From positions 62,001 through 126,000 of the forward strand of contig NZ_CP053746.1 in the NCBI RefSeq assembly GCF_013201545.1: DNA of 64,000 nt. The letters run 5' to 3'. Below are positions 1 through 7,669 of the stretch, in pieces. A program made the position numbers and the translations under genes. The stretch is from Pseudomonas graminis (GTDB taxonomy: Bacteria; Pseudomonadota; Gammaproteobacteria; Pseudomonadales; Pseudomonadaceae). Each line of letters opens with the position of its first letter. Positions within the stretch are counted from its first letter, which is position 1. The notes below the pieces were generated by a model. It saw only the letters and a list, made by a program, of their open reading frames with translations. It had not been told where the DNA came from and searched no databases.

Positions 1-1
1 T

Positions 2-1018
2 TTGCTTGGGCTGACGGTGGAAGGCGCGCTGGGGGGCGGCGATGCGGATCTCAAGCGGGCGCAACAGGTGATCAGCGCGGTGGCGAAAGGTGAGCCGTCC
101 ACCGCGCTGATTCTGGTGATGCAGTACATCCAGCACGCGCGCATTCGCGAGGTGAAAAACTGGCCGGAGCATCTCTACCGCCAGGTGGCGTTGGACGCAG
201 TCAATAAGGGCGCGCTGATCAATGCCCTGCGGGTCGAGCCGGATCTGGGTTCACCCTCTCGCGGCGGGCTGCCGGCGACGATTGCGCGCAGGACGGCGCA
301 AGGCTGGCGGATCAGCGGACGGAAAATTTATTCAACGGGCAGTCACGGGCTGACGTGGTTCAACGTGTGGGCGCGCAGCGATGACGCCGATCCGCGGGTC
401 GGGGTCTGGCTGGTGCGCAAGGACAGCCCGGGCGTGCGCATCGTCGAGGACTGGGACCACCTGGGCATGCGCGCGACGTCCAGCCACGATGTGATTTTCG
501 ACGACGTGCTGGTGCCGCTGGACCATGCTGTCAACACCAGCCCGGCGAGTTCACCTCAGCCGGAGCTGGATGCGATGGGGTTGCTGTGGATGTCGGTGTT
601 GTTGTCGTCGGTGTACGACGGCATTGCTCAGTCGGCGCGCGACTGGCTGGTCGGATTTCTGGAGCAGCGCACGCCGTCCAACCTGGGCGCCTCGCTGTCG
701 ACACTGCCGCGCTTTCAGGAAGTGCTCGGCCATATCGACACGCTGCTGTTCGCCAATCGCACGCTGCTGGAGTCAGCGACTCATGGGCTGACGTCGGCGG
801 GCCATGCGTCCCAGATCAAATACCTGGTGACCAGCAACGCCATTCGCGCGGTAGAGCTGGCCATCGAAGCCACCGGCAACCCCGGCCTGTCCCGCAGCAA
901 CCCGCTGCAACGCCATTACCGCAACGTCGTCTGCGGCCGTGTGCACACACCGCAGAATGACGTGGTGTTACAGGGGGTGGGCAAAGCGGTGTTTGTCGCA
1001 AGGGCGGTCAGGCAGTGA
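2..1018 (+). CDS. Acyl-CoA dehydrogenase-family flavoprotein (5' truncated)
   Basis: The frame is open from the window edge, and 338 residues are visible against about 390 for the family, so the N-terminal part lies outside the window. Visible features are an acyl-CoA-dehydrogenase middle domain (GRKIYSTGSHG, then the WDHLGMRATSSHDV stretch near residues 150-165) and a helical C-terminal domain ending in RVHTPQND. The MRATSS-HDV motif is typical of the DszC/SfnC-like branch that works with reduced flavin in sulfur scavenging. It converges on a BisC-like reductase and a sulfonate-type binding protein, which supports a sulfur-acquisition role; that role is inferred from context. A plain acyl-CoA dehydrogenase remains possible. 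Confidence 0.75.
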   Translation: MLGLTVEGALGGGDADLKRAQQVISAVAKGEPSTALILVMQYIQHARIREVKNWPEHLYRQVALDAVNKGALINALRVEPDLGSPSRGGLPATIARRTAQGWRISGRKIYSTGSHGLTWFNVWARSDDADPRVGVWLVRKDSPGVRIVEDWDHLGMRATSSHDVIFDDVLVPLDHAVNTSPASSPQPELDAMGLLWMSVLLSSVYDGIAQSARDWLVGFLEQRTPSNLGASLSTLPRFQEVLGHIDTLLFANRTLLESATHGLTSAGHASQIKYLVTSNAIRAVELAIEATGNPGLSRSNPLQRHYRNVVCGRVHTPQNDVVLQGVGKAVFVARAVRQ

Positions 1019-1031
1019 TGCACTGCAACGT

Positions 1032-1099
1032 CCTTCCCGGCTAAAGCCAGTCCTACGGGTGTACGCGGTGTTTAGTGGGACCGGCTTCAGCCGGGAAGG
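1032..1099. repeat. REP family A inverted pair (REPIN)
   Basis: Two facing copies of the CCGGCTAAAGCC-type palindrome, at 1032-1056 (CTTCCCGGCTAAAGCC) and 1075-1099 (GGCTTCAGCCGGGAAGG), sit between the convergent genes ending at 1018 and 1129. The same sequence recurs near 15.2, 15.4, 47.0 and 52.7 kb. Confidence 0.9.
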
Positions 1100-1128
1100 C
1101 GCCAGCATGAGCGCCATCAATCATGCAT

Positions 1129-3426
1129 TTAGACCCTGGCTCCCAGGATTTCAGGCGGATCGAACGCGGTGATCGGGGGCACTTCGCCGTGCCACTTCTC
1201 GACTTCAACCGTGACCGTCTGCGCCGAACAGCCCTGGGACAGACTCGACGCGCCGACATCTTCAGTCAGCACATTCGGATTGCCGTGCTTCTCCAGGCTA
1301 TTCGCCTGCCCCTTCGCCAACGGATCAAACCAGGCGCCGGTGGCGATCTGCACCACGCCCGGGCGAATGGTGTCTGACACAATCACCCCCGCCAGAAATG
1401 CACCTCGATCATTGAACACCCTGACCACCTCCCCCTCGGCAATCCCGCGCGCCAAGGCGTCCTGCCGGTTGATCGTCAACGGCTCCCGCCCCTGAATTTT
1501 CGAGGCCTGGCTGTACGCACCGTGGTCGTATTGGCTGTGCAGGCGCGTCTTCGGCTGATTCGATAGCAGATGCAGGGGCAGCGGCTGGGCGGGCTTGTCC
1601 AGCCATACGGGATGGCCGGGGCAATCGGCGTAACCAAAGCCTGCGATCGTCTCACTGAAAACCTCGATCTTGCCCGACGGCGTCTGTAGCGGATCCCCCT
1701 GCGGGTCGTCACGAAACGCCTTGAGCAGCACCGTATCGTCTGGCGGGTAATCCACCTCAAAGACACCTTCGCGCCAGAACTCCTCAAAATCGGGCAGCTC
1801 GATGGCGAAGCTTCCGGCCCGTGATCGCGACTCTTCATACAACAAGCGCAGCCATTGACCGGCGTCACGGCCCTCGGTAAACACCTGCATGCAGTCGAGC
1901 CGACGGGACAGCTCGGCGAAGATCGCATAATCATCCCGCGCCTCCCCCACTGGCTCGATCGCCTTGTGCATGGCGATCATGTAGCGGTCCGACGCCGCGC
2001 TGCCGATGTCATCCCGCTCCAGTGCGGTCGTGGCCGGCAGTACGATATCGGCGTGTTTGGCCTGAGCGGTCCAGAATTGCTCGTGAACGATGATGGTTTC
2101 CGGACGCTGCCAGGCGTGCAGCAGTCGATTGATGTCCTGGTGATGGTGGAAGATGTTACCGCCAGCCCAGTACACCAGCCGAATGTGCGGATAGTGATAC
2201 CGCTTGCCGTTGTAATCAAAAGCCTCGCCGGGATTGAGCAGCATGTCGGTGATCCGCGCCACCGGAATGAAATCCTTGACCGGGTTCACGCCCTGGGAAA
2301 AGCGCGGCCCGGAAAACGCCTTGCGCCCGCTGCCGGTGTTGTTCATGCAACCATAACCCAGACCGAAGCCGCCACCGGGCAGACCGATCTGCCCGAGCAT
2401 CGCCGACAGGGTCACGGTCATCCAGAACGGTTGCTCGCCGAACTGCGCCCGCTGCAGCGAATAGGCGACGTTGATCATCGTGCGCTTGCCGGCCATTTCC
2501 CGCGCGAGGCTGACAATCCGTTGGGCCGGAATATCAGTCAGGGCCGCAGCCCACTCCGGCGTCTTCGCCACACCATCCACGGCGCCGAGCAGATATTCGA
2601 TGAAGCGCTCATGCCCCACCGTGTAGCGACGCAGAAAATCCGTGTTGTGCAGCCCTTCGTCCACCAGCACCCAGCACAGCGCCATCATCAGCGCAGTGTC
2701 GCTGCCGGGCCGGACGGCGAGCCATTCATTGCGTTCCGATCCGGTTAAATCATCACGCAGCGGGCTGACATTGACGAACTGCACGCCGGCATCCGACATC
2801 CTGCGAATGCCGTTGCTGACCAGATGATCGCTGGCGCCGCCGGGACTGCACTGGGCGTTCTTCAACGGCAAGCCGCCGAAAGCGACGAACAGCTCGCAAT
2901 GCTCCGCGAGATTCCGCCAGGACGTATGCGCCGCCAGCAGCCAGTCCATATTGCCGACGATGTGCGGCATCAACACCCGGCCGGCGCCGAGGCTGTAACT
3001 GTCGACGCTGTACACGTAGCCGCCATAGCTGTTGAGGAAACGGTGCAGCTGACTCTGGGCGTGATGAAAACGCCCCGCGCTGCCCCAGCCATAGCTGCCG
3101 CCGAAAATAGCCTTATTGCCGTGCTCGCCCTTCACCCGCGACAACTCAGTGGCGACCAGATCCAGCGCAACGTCCCACGGCACCTCGACAAAGGCTTCGT
3201 TGCCGCGCAGGTGCGGGTCGCGTAGGGCCGGATGATCGTTGAAGCGCTCAAGAAAACTGCGGCGCACGGCCGGCCGACGGATACGCGTGGCAGAGTCGAT
3301 GGCGCCGGGGATGGATAAACCGATCGGCGAAGGGTCCGCGTCCCACTCTACCGGGTCCATGGCCTGCAGACGTCCGTCAACAACGCGCGGACGGTAAGCG
3401 CCCCAATGCAACGAGGTGAAACTCAT
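1129..3426 (-). CDS. Molybdopterin oxidoreductase, BisC/TorA-like (biotin or methionine sulfoxide reductase type)
   Basis: The 765-residue product matches the size of BisC/DMSO-reductase-family catalytic subunits (about 740-780). The N-terminus has SLHWGAYRP and no Cys-rich Fe-S motif, as in BisC, TorA and DorA. The SVDSYSLGAG segment near residue 150 holds the likely serine ligand to molybdenum. LPGGGFGLGYG, the PATTALERDDIG block and the C-terminal dinucleotide-binding domain (LLSNQPKTRLHSQYDHG) are all present. There is no Tat signal, so a cytoplasmic bis-MGD enzyme is expected. It lies 48 bp downstream of the substrate-binding-protein gene on the same strand, suggesting co-transcription. 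Reduction of S- or N-oxides for sulfur recovery is inferred. Confidence 0.8.
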   Translation of the reverse strand: MSFTSLHWGAYRPRVVDGRLQAMDPVEWDADPSPIGLSIPGAIDSATRIRRPAVRRSFLERFNDHPALRDPHLRGNEAFVEVPWDVALDLVATELSRVKGEHGNKAIFGGSYGWGSAGRFHHAQSQLHRFLNSYGGYVYSVDSYSLGAGRVLMPHIVGNMDWLLAAHTSWRNLAEHCELFVAFGGLPLKNAQCSPGGASDHLVSNGIRRMSDAGVQFVNVSPLRDDLTGSERNEWLAVRPGSDTALMMALCWVLVDEGLHNTDFLRRYTVGHERFIEYLLGAVDGVAKTPEWAAALTDIPAQRIVSLAREMAGKRTMINVAYSLQRAQFGEQPFWMTVTLSAMLGQIGLPGGGFGLGYGCMNNTGSGRKAFSGPRFSQGVNPVKDFIPVARITDMLLNPGEAFDYNGKRYHYPHIRLVYWAGGNIFHHHQDINRLLHAWQRPETIIVHEQFWTAQAKHADIVLPATTALERDDIGSAASDRYMIAMHKAIEPVGEARDDYAIFAELSRRLDCMQVFTEGRDAGQWLRLLYEESRSRAGSFAIELPDFEEFWREGVFEVDYPPDDTVLLKAFRDDPQGDPLQTPSGKIEVFSETIAGFGYADCPGHPVWLDKPAQPLPLHLLSNQPKTRLHSQYDHGAYSQASKIQGREPLTINRQDALARGIAEGEVVRVFNDRGAFLAGVIVSDTIRPGVVQIATGAWFDPLAKGQANSLEKHGNPNVLTEDVGASSLSQGCSAQTVTVEVEKWHGEVPPITAFDPPEILGARV

Positions 3427-3474
3427 GGGTGAATGCTCCAGCAGGTAGGCCTGTGCGATGACTGCCGTGATCGA

Positions 3475-4452
3475 TCAACGCGCCGTTTGTGCCAACGCGT
3501 CAGCCCCGGCTTCGAGCGCCGAGGCAAAGGAGTCGTCGAATACAGTGCCAGCAGGATAGGATTTCGTCAGCCCGGCGGCGTTGAAAAAGTCGATGGTCTG
3601 CTGCGCCTGGGTGATGACCTGGGGCGAAATCGGCAGCACCACCGTCGCCGAACGCTCAAACCAGCCGCGCGCCACTGCAGGATCGGCCTTGGAAAGGACG
3701 GCCCAGGCGTTGGCGTACGTGTCAGTGTTTTGCTTGTTGGCGACCGACCAGGCCCGAGCCTTCTGCAGGCGCTGGAGAAAGTCAGTGATCTCTGGGCGCT
3801 TGTCTTTGATCGAGCGGTCATTGGCAACAACAAAGCTCTGCGCCGGGATCAGGTTTTGCGCAGTGGTGATCACCCGCCCGCCCTGCCGTTCCTGTTGAAT
3901 CACGTAGGGATCCCATGTCGCGATGGCGTCGACCGAGCCGCCGTCCAGGGCGTGAGAAGCATCCAGCGCACTCAGATATCGATATTCCACCGCATCCCGC
4001 GCGATGCCGGCCTTGTCCAGCGCGGTCAGCATCAGTTGCTGGCTCCACGAACCCTTCCAGATCGCCACCCGCTTGCCTTTAAGGTCCGCCACCGTTTTGA
4101 TGGGCGAATCCTTGCCGACCACGATCGCCACACCCGCCAGGTTCTGCCGGGAAACCCCAATCACCTTGATCGGCGCCCCCAACGCGCCGAGAAACAGCAC
4201 GGGGGCATCACCCAGCAGTCCGACGTCGAGGCTGCCTGCGTTGAGCGCTTCCGCCACAGGCGAGCCGGCAGTGAACTGCTTCCACTCCAGCGTGTAAGGC
4301 AAATCGTCGAGAACGCCGGCGGCTTCCATGACGGTCCGGGCGCCATAGCTTTGGTCGCCCACGACCAGTTCTGCGGCATGCACCGCGGTGAGGGAGCCGC
4401 TGAATAAAAGAAGGGACAACACAGGACGCAGCAGAAAGGATTTGATCGACAC
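3475..4452 (-). CDS. ABC transporter substrate-binding protein, aliphatic sulfonate (SsuA/TauA) type
   Basis: I chose the GTG start at 4452 because GGAG lies 7 nt upstream and translation then gives a clean signal peptide (VSIKSFLLRPVLSLLLFSG, cleavage near VHA-AE). The frame is open up to 4548, but that extension is basic and unlike a leader. The mature protein is a NMT1/SsuA-type periplasmic binding protein: VGDQSYGARTVMEAAG, GSLDVGLLGDAPVLF, KGKRVAIWKGSWSQQ and the TWDPYV ligand-pocket motif. No permease or ATPase genes are adjacent, so it is an orphan binding protein or uses a transporter encoded elsewhere. It precedes the BisC-like gene by 48 bp. Confidence 0.8.
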   Translation of the reverse strand: MSIKSFLLRPVLSLLLFSGSLTAVHAAELVVGDQSYGARTVMEAAGVLDDLPYTLEWKQFTAGSPVAEALNAGSLDVGLLGDAPVLFLGALGAPIKVIGVSRQNLAGVAIVVGKDSPIKTVADLKGKRVAIWKGSWSQQLMLTALDKAGIARDAVEYRYLSALDASHALDGGSVDAIATWDPYVIQQERQGGRVITTAQNLIPAQSFVVANDRSIKDKRPEITDFLQRLQKARAWSVANKQNTDTYANAWAVLSKADPAVARGWFERSATVVLPISPQVITQAQQTIDFFNAAGLTKSYPAGTVFDDSFASALEAGADALAQTAR

Positions 4453-4548
4453 AGGCAATCTCCGGGGAGGCTCCATCGGAACCGGGATCATGAAATGAGC
4501 GCCGGTCCGCCTGTGCGGTAGCCGATTCTTGGGCCTGCGCTGGTTCAC

Positions 4549-4680
4549 CCAGCATCAGGCATCAGAACCATAGCATCGAACGTTATATTAAATAAATTCA
4601 ATATAGTTATATGGAAATATGCGGAATATGCAGGACGAGATTCACCAGCAGCGGGCGTTTGATATAAATCGAACACACAC
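4549..4680 (-). promoter_or_regulatory. AT-rich upstream region of the sulfonate-binding-protein gene
   Basis: About 130 bp, markedly AT-rich compared with the surroundings, especially at 4580-4615 (TTATATTAAATAAATTC and AATATAGTTATATGG). It separates the binding-protein gene from the tRNA terminator and is the natural place for its promoter and for a CysB-type activator site. No exact consensus was confirmed. Confidence 0.35.
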
Positions 4681-4710
4681 AAAAACGCCGCTCTGTTGAG
4701 CGGCGTTTTT
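4681..4710 (-). terminator. Rho-independent terminator of the tRNA cluster
   Basis: Perfect 13-bp inverted repeat (AAAAACGCCGCTC, TGTT loop, mirror arm) directly downstream of the last tRNA-Gly on the minus strand. The A-run on the plus strand gives the U-tract. Confidence 0.9.
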
Positions 4711-4717
4711 GAGAATT

Positions 4718-4793
<76 letters not shown>

Positions 4794-4796
4794 AAA

Positions 4797-4872
4797 TGGC
4801 GTCCCCTAGGGGACTCGAACCCCTGTTACCGCCGTGAAAGGGCGGTGTCCTAGGCCACTAGACGAAGGGGAC
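4797..4872 (-). tRNA. tRNA-Glu (TTC), copy 1
   Basis: 76-nt gene with encoded CCA. The minus strand begins GTCCCCTTCGTCTAG and has CCGCC-CTTTCAC-GGCGG as anticodon arm (anticodon TTC). It is only 3 nt upstream of tRNA-Gly copy 1, so the two are processed from one transcript. Confidence 0.97.
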
Positions 4873-4975
4873 ACAGCCTGGAAACACCATGGTGTTGTGT
4901 TCCAGTTCCAGAAACACATCCGAAGATGCTTCCTGGTTTCACTCAACTTCGCCCGAAAGCAAAGCTGCTTAAAAA

Positions 4976-5051
<76 letters not shown>

Positions 5052-5053
5052 AA

Positions 5054-5129
5054 TGGCGTCCCCTAGGGGACTCGAACCCCTGTTACCGCCGTGAAAGGGC
5101 GGTGTCCTAGGCCACTAGACGAAGGGGAC
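5054..5129 (-). tRNA. tRNA-Glu (TTC), copy 2
   Basis: Same sequence as 4797-4872 with anticodon TTC. It is the first gene of the Glu-Gly-Glu-Gly transcript and lies 2 nt from tRNA-Gly copy 2. Confidence 0.97.
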
Positions 5130-5393
5130 ACGCTACAACATTCACTGCCTGCTACGCTCTGCTGTGTGCTTTACGCTGCAAGTGGCGCGCATTCTATGGA
5201 TGGATATAGGGGTCGTCAACCCCTCAGTGAAAATATATTCAAATCAATGACTTCGCCCTCTATTTAAGCAATGTGCGGCCGATACACAGGTGTCAGCCGC
5301 CGTGGCCTAAATCTGGCGAAGTGACAGGACCACCTTCCCGCGATAGTGGATAGCCACTACACTCGCGCAAATTACTTGACTGAGGCTTGTGCG

Positions 5394-6167
5394 GTGACAC
5401 CACTCATTATCACCCTGTTCGTCGTAGCAGGCATCGTGCTCCTCATAGCCGTCGGCTACTTGAATCATGTCGCAGAGGGCAAAAAGGTCGAGCGTGCGCG
5501 AGGTCTCGTCGAGCTCAATGACCGGCTGCGTCGCTGCAGCGAGCTGTCCGAAACCTTCCCCGGTCAGTTGATGACACCGGCGCTCAAGCTGCTGCTGGTT
5601 CGCCTTGAGCTGAACGTGGTCAAGCGTCTGCTGGCGCTGGAAAAGAGGAACAACCCGAACCTTCAGGAACGCCAGGCTGAGCTGGAAGCGCTGGTGGCCC
5701 AGGGTGACGCGATCACGGTCAGCAACCCGGCCAGCCCGATTCAGACCGAAGCCAAGGCCAAGGACGTGCGCTTTCTCCTGGAAGCCATGCATGGCCAGGT
5801 CACGCGGGCGGCCCACGATGGTTTCCTGCAAACCGCTGAAGCCAAACACTGGATTCGCGAGATCCGTAACTTGCTGGTGCTGCTGCACATCGAGTTCTTC
5901 AACAACCTCGGCCAGCACGCGATGAGTCAGGAACAGCCCGGCCAAGCCCGTCTGGCCTTCGAGCGCGGCGTTCAATACCTGAAAAACCAGCCTGAACCCG
6001 CACCTTGGAAAGCCCACCTGCAGGCCATGGAACGGCAGCTGGCCAAGGCCAACTCCATGGTGCTGGACACCATCGCACCGACTGAAGACGACAATAACGA
6101 GCTGACCGAAGGCTTGAGAGTCGTGGACGCCGACGCCGAATGGAAAAAGAAAGCCATCTACGACTGA
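5394..6167 (+). CDS. Conserved membrane-anchored hypothetical protein
   Basis: I chose the GTG at 5394 because it places the single transmembrane segment (TPLIITLFVVAGIVLLIAVGY) at the very N-terminus and has a GAGG about 8 nt upstream; the frame is open from 5346. After the anchor comes a roughly 230-residue cytoplasmic, mostly helical region (KKVERARGLVELNDRL, LEKRNNPNLQERQAELEALV) that looks coiled-coil-like. No catalytic motif is visible and I cannot assign a function. It stands alone, downstream of the tRNA promoter region. Confidence 0.7.
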   Translation: MTPLIITLFVVAGIVLLIAVGYLNHVAEGKKVERARGLVELNDRLRRCSELSETFPGQLMTPALKLLLVRLELNVVKRLLALEKRNNPNLQERQAELEALVAQGDAITVSNPASPIQTEAKAKDVRFLLEAMHGQVTRAAHDGFLQTAEAKHWIREIRNLLVLLHIEFFNNLGQHAMSQEQPGQARLAFERGVQYLKNQPEPAPWKAHLQAMERQLAKANSMVLDTIAPTEDDNNELTEGLRVVDADAEWKKKAIYD

Positions 6168-6176
6168 TGGCTTAAA

Positions 6177-6202
6177 CCTGACGCACCGCGCGGTGCGTCA
6201 GG
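6177..6202. terminator. Bidirectional hairpin between convergent genes
   Basis: Perfect 12-bp arms (CCTGACGCACCG / CGGTGCGTCAGG) around CG, between the convergent genes ending at 6167 and 6211. There is no strong T-run. Confidence 0.6.
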
Positions 6203-6210
6203 GCTTCATC

Positions 6211-6693
6211 TCAGCAATCGGTCGATTTCAAGAAGATCGCCGCCAGCCGCTCAATCCCCGCCTGATCTTCCTCGCTGAAGCGCCCGACACTCGGGCTGTC
6301 CAGATCCAGAACGCCAATCAGCTTTCCGTCCTTTATCAAAGGCACCACCACCTCGCTATTGGAAGCACTGTCGCAGGCGATGTGTCCGGGAAACTCATGG
6401 ACATCGTGCACGCGCTGGGTTTCGCGGCTCTGTGCCGCCGTGCCGCAGACGCCCTTGCCGAACGGAATGCGCACGCAGGCGATCTGGCCCTGGAACGGAC
6501 CCAGCACCAGCTCTTCGTTGCGATTGAGGTAGAAGCCTGCCCAGTTCAGGTCGTCGAGCTGGGTATAAAGGAAAGCCGAGAACTGCGCAGCGTTGGCGAT
6601 GAAATCGCGCTCGTCCGCCAGCAGGGATTCCAGTTGTGCAGCGAGCAGGCGGTAGCCATCAAGCCCCTCGCCTGCGGAATTCAAATCGATCAT
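6211..6693 (-). CDS. msrC: Free methionine-(R)-sulfoxide reductase, GAF domain (fRMsr)
   Basis: 160 residues forming a single GAF domain. It reduces free Met-R-SO with thioredoxin as electron donor. The three family cysteines are visible in CVRIPFGKGVCG and HIACDSAS, and the NWAGFY motif is present. The ATG at 6693 is chosen because it overlaps the stop codon of the upstream ATPase gene (ATGA), a translational-coupling arrangement; an in-frame ATG at 6750 would run back into that gene. Together with MsrB at 10.6 kb and the BisC-like enzyme it adds to the sulfoxide-repair capacity of the region. Confidence 0.9.
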   Translation of the reverse strand: MIDLNSAGEGLDGYRLLAAQLESLLADERDFIANAAQFSAFLYTQLDDLNWAGFYLNRNEELVLGPFQGQIACVRIPFGKGVCGTAAQSRETQRVHDVHEFPGHIACDSASNSEVVVPLIKDGKLIGVLDLDSPSVGRFSEEDQAGIERLAAIFLKSTDC

Positions 6694-7583
6694 GCGTCTT
6701 GCTCCAGCATTTTCAAACCAACCCAGTAGCGGGCGAACTGATACGCGCAACGACCGTTGCGGTTGCCGCGGCCGGTCGCCCAGCGCACGGCGTGAATCTC
6801 AAGGGCTTCATCACGCTGCCATTGCAAGCCGGCCTTGGTCGCCAGCTCGCCGATCCAGTGCTCCACCACATCCAGGAAATGCTCCTGGGTGAAGGGATAG
6901 AAAGACAGCCATAGACCAAAGCGGTCCGACAGCGCGATCTTGTCCTCCACGGCTTCACTCGGGTGAATCTCGCCGTCGTCACCGCGCTGCCAGTGAGCAT
7001 TGTCGCTCTCCTTTTCCGGCACGAGGTGGCGGCGATTGGACGTGGCGTACAGCAGGACGTTGTCCGGCGCCTGTTCCAGCGAGCCGTCGAGCACGCTCTT
7101 CAGCACCCGGTAGTCGCCTTCGCCGGATTCGAACGACAGGTCATCGCAGAACAATACAAAGCGCTGCGGCAATTTCTGCAGCTGCTCGACCACACGCGGC
7201 AGATCCCCCAGATGATCCCGCTCGATCTCGATCAGGCGCAGACCGGCTTTGGCGTGCTCGGCGAGCAACGCCCGGACCAGTGACGATTTGCCCGTGCCAC
7301 GGGAACCCCAGAGCAACGCGTGGTTGGCGGGCAGCCCGTCGATGAACTGTTGCGTGTTGCGGCCCAGTTGCTCACGCTGGCGGTCAACGCCAATGAGGTC
7401 GGACAGGCGCATGTCCAGGGTGACCTCGAGCGGCATCAGGTAACCGACACGGCCTTCGCGCACCCAGCGCGCCGCCAGCGTTGTATCCCAGTCCACGGGC
7501 TGTCGCACGGCAGGCAGCAGAGGTTCGAGACGCGCCAGCACCGACTCGGCGCGCTCCAGAAATGCGTTCAATCGAGAATCCAC
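6690..7583 (-). CDS. DUF815-family AAA+ ATPase
   Basis: 297 residues with a Walker A (GSRGTGKSS, near residue 95) and Walker B (VLFCDDLSFE, near 145) in the DUF815 context, including the ATSNRRHLVPE sensor region and the SDRFGLWLSFYPF block. A cytoplasmic P-loop ATPase with no established role. It is translationally coupled (ATGA overlap) to the downstream fRMsr gene, which suggests that the two act in one pathway. Confidence 0.88.
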   Translation of the reverse strand: MDSRLNAFLERAESVLARLEPLLPAVRQPVDWDTTLAARWVREGRVGYLMPLEVTLDMRLSDLIGVDRQREQLGRNTQQFIDGLPANHALLWGSRGTGKSSLVRALLAEHAKAGLRLIEIERDHLGDLPRVVEQLQKLPQRFVLFCDDLSFESGEGDYRVLKSVLDGSLEQAPDNVLLYATSNRRHLVPEKESDNAHWQRGDDGEIHPSEAVEDKIALSDRFGLWLSFYPFTQEHFLDVVEHWIGELATKAGLQWQRDEALEIHAVRWATGRGNRNGRCAYQFARYWVGLKMLEQDA

Positions 7584-7669
7584 GGTTTCTCCTTGATTTA
7601 ACGGGTTAACGCCCGGTCGCGATCAGCTATGCTTGCCACGCGACGGACACGAGAAGTGACAATGCCTTT

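Noticed and set aside
1855..2748. Long plus-strand open frame of 297 codons
   Set aside because: It lies wholly inside the minus-strand molybdopterin enzyme gene, has no ribosome-binding site and a composition typical of a mirror frame in high-GC DNA.
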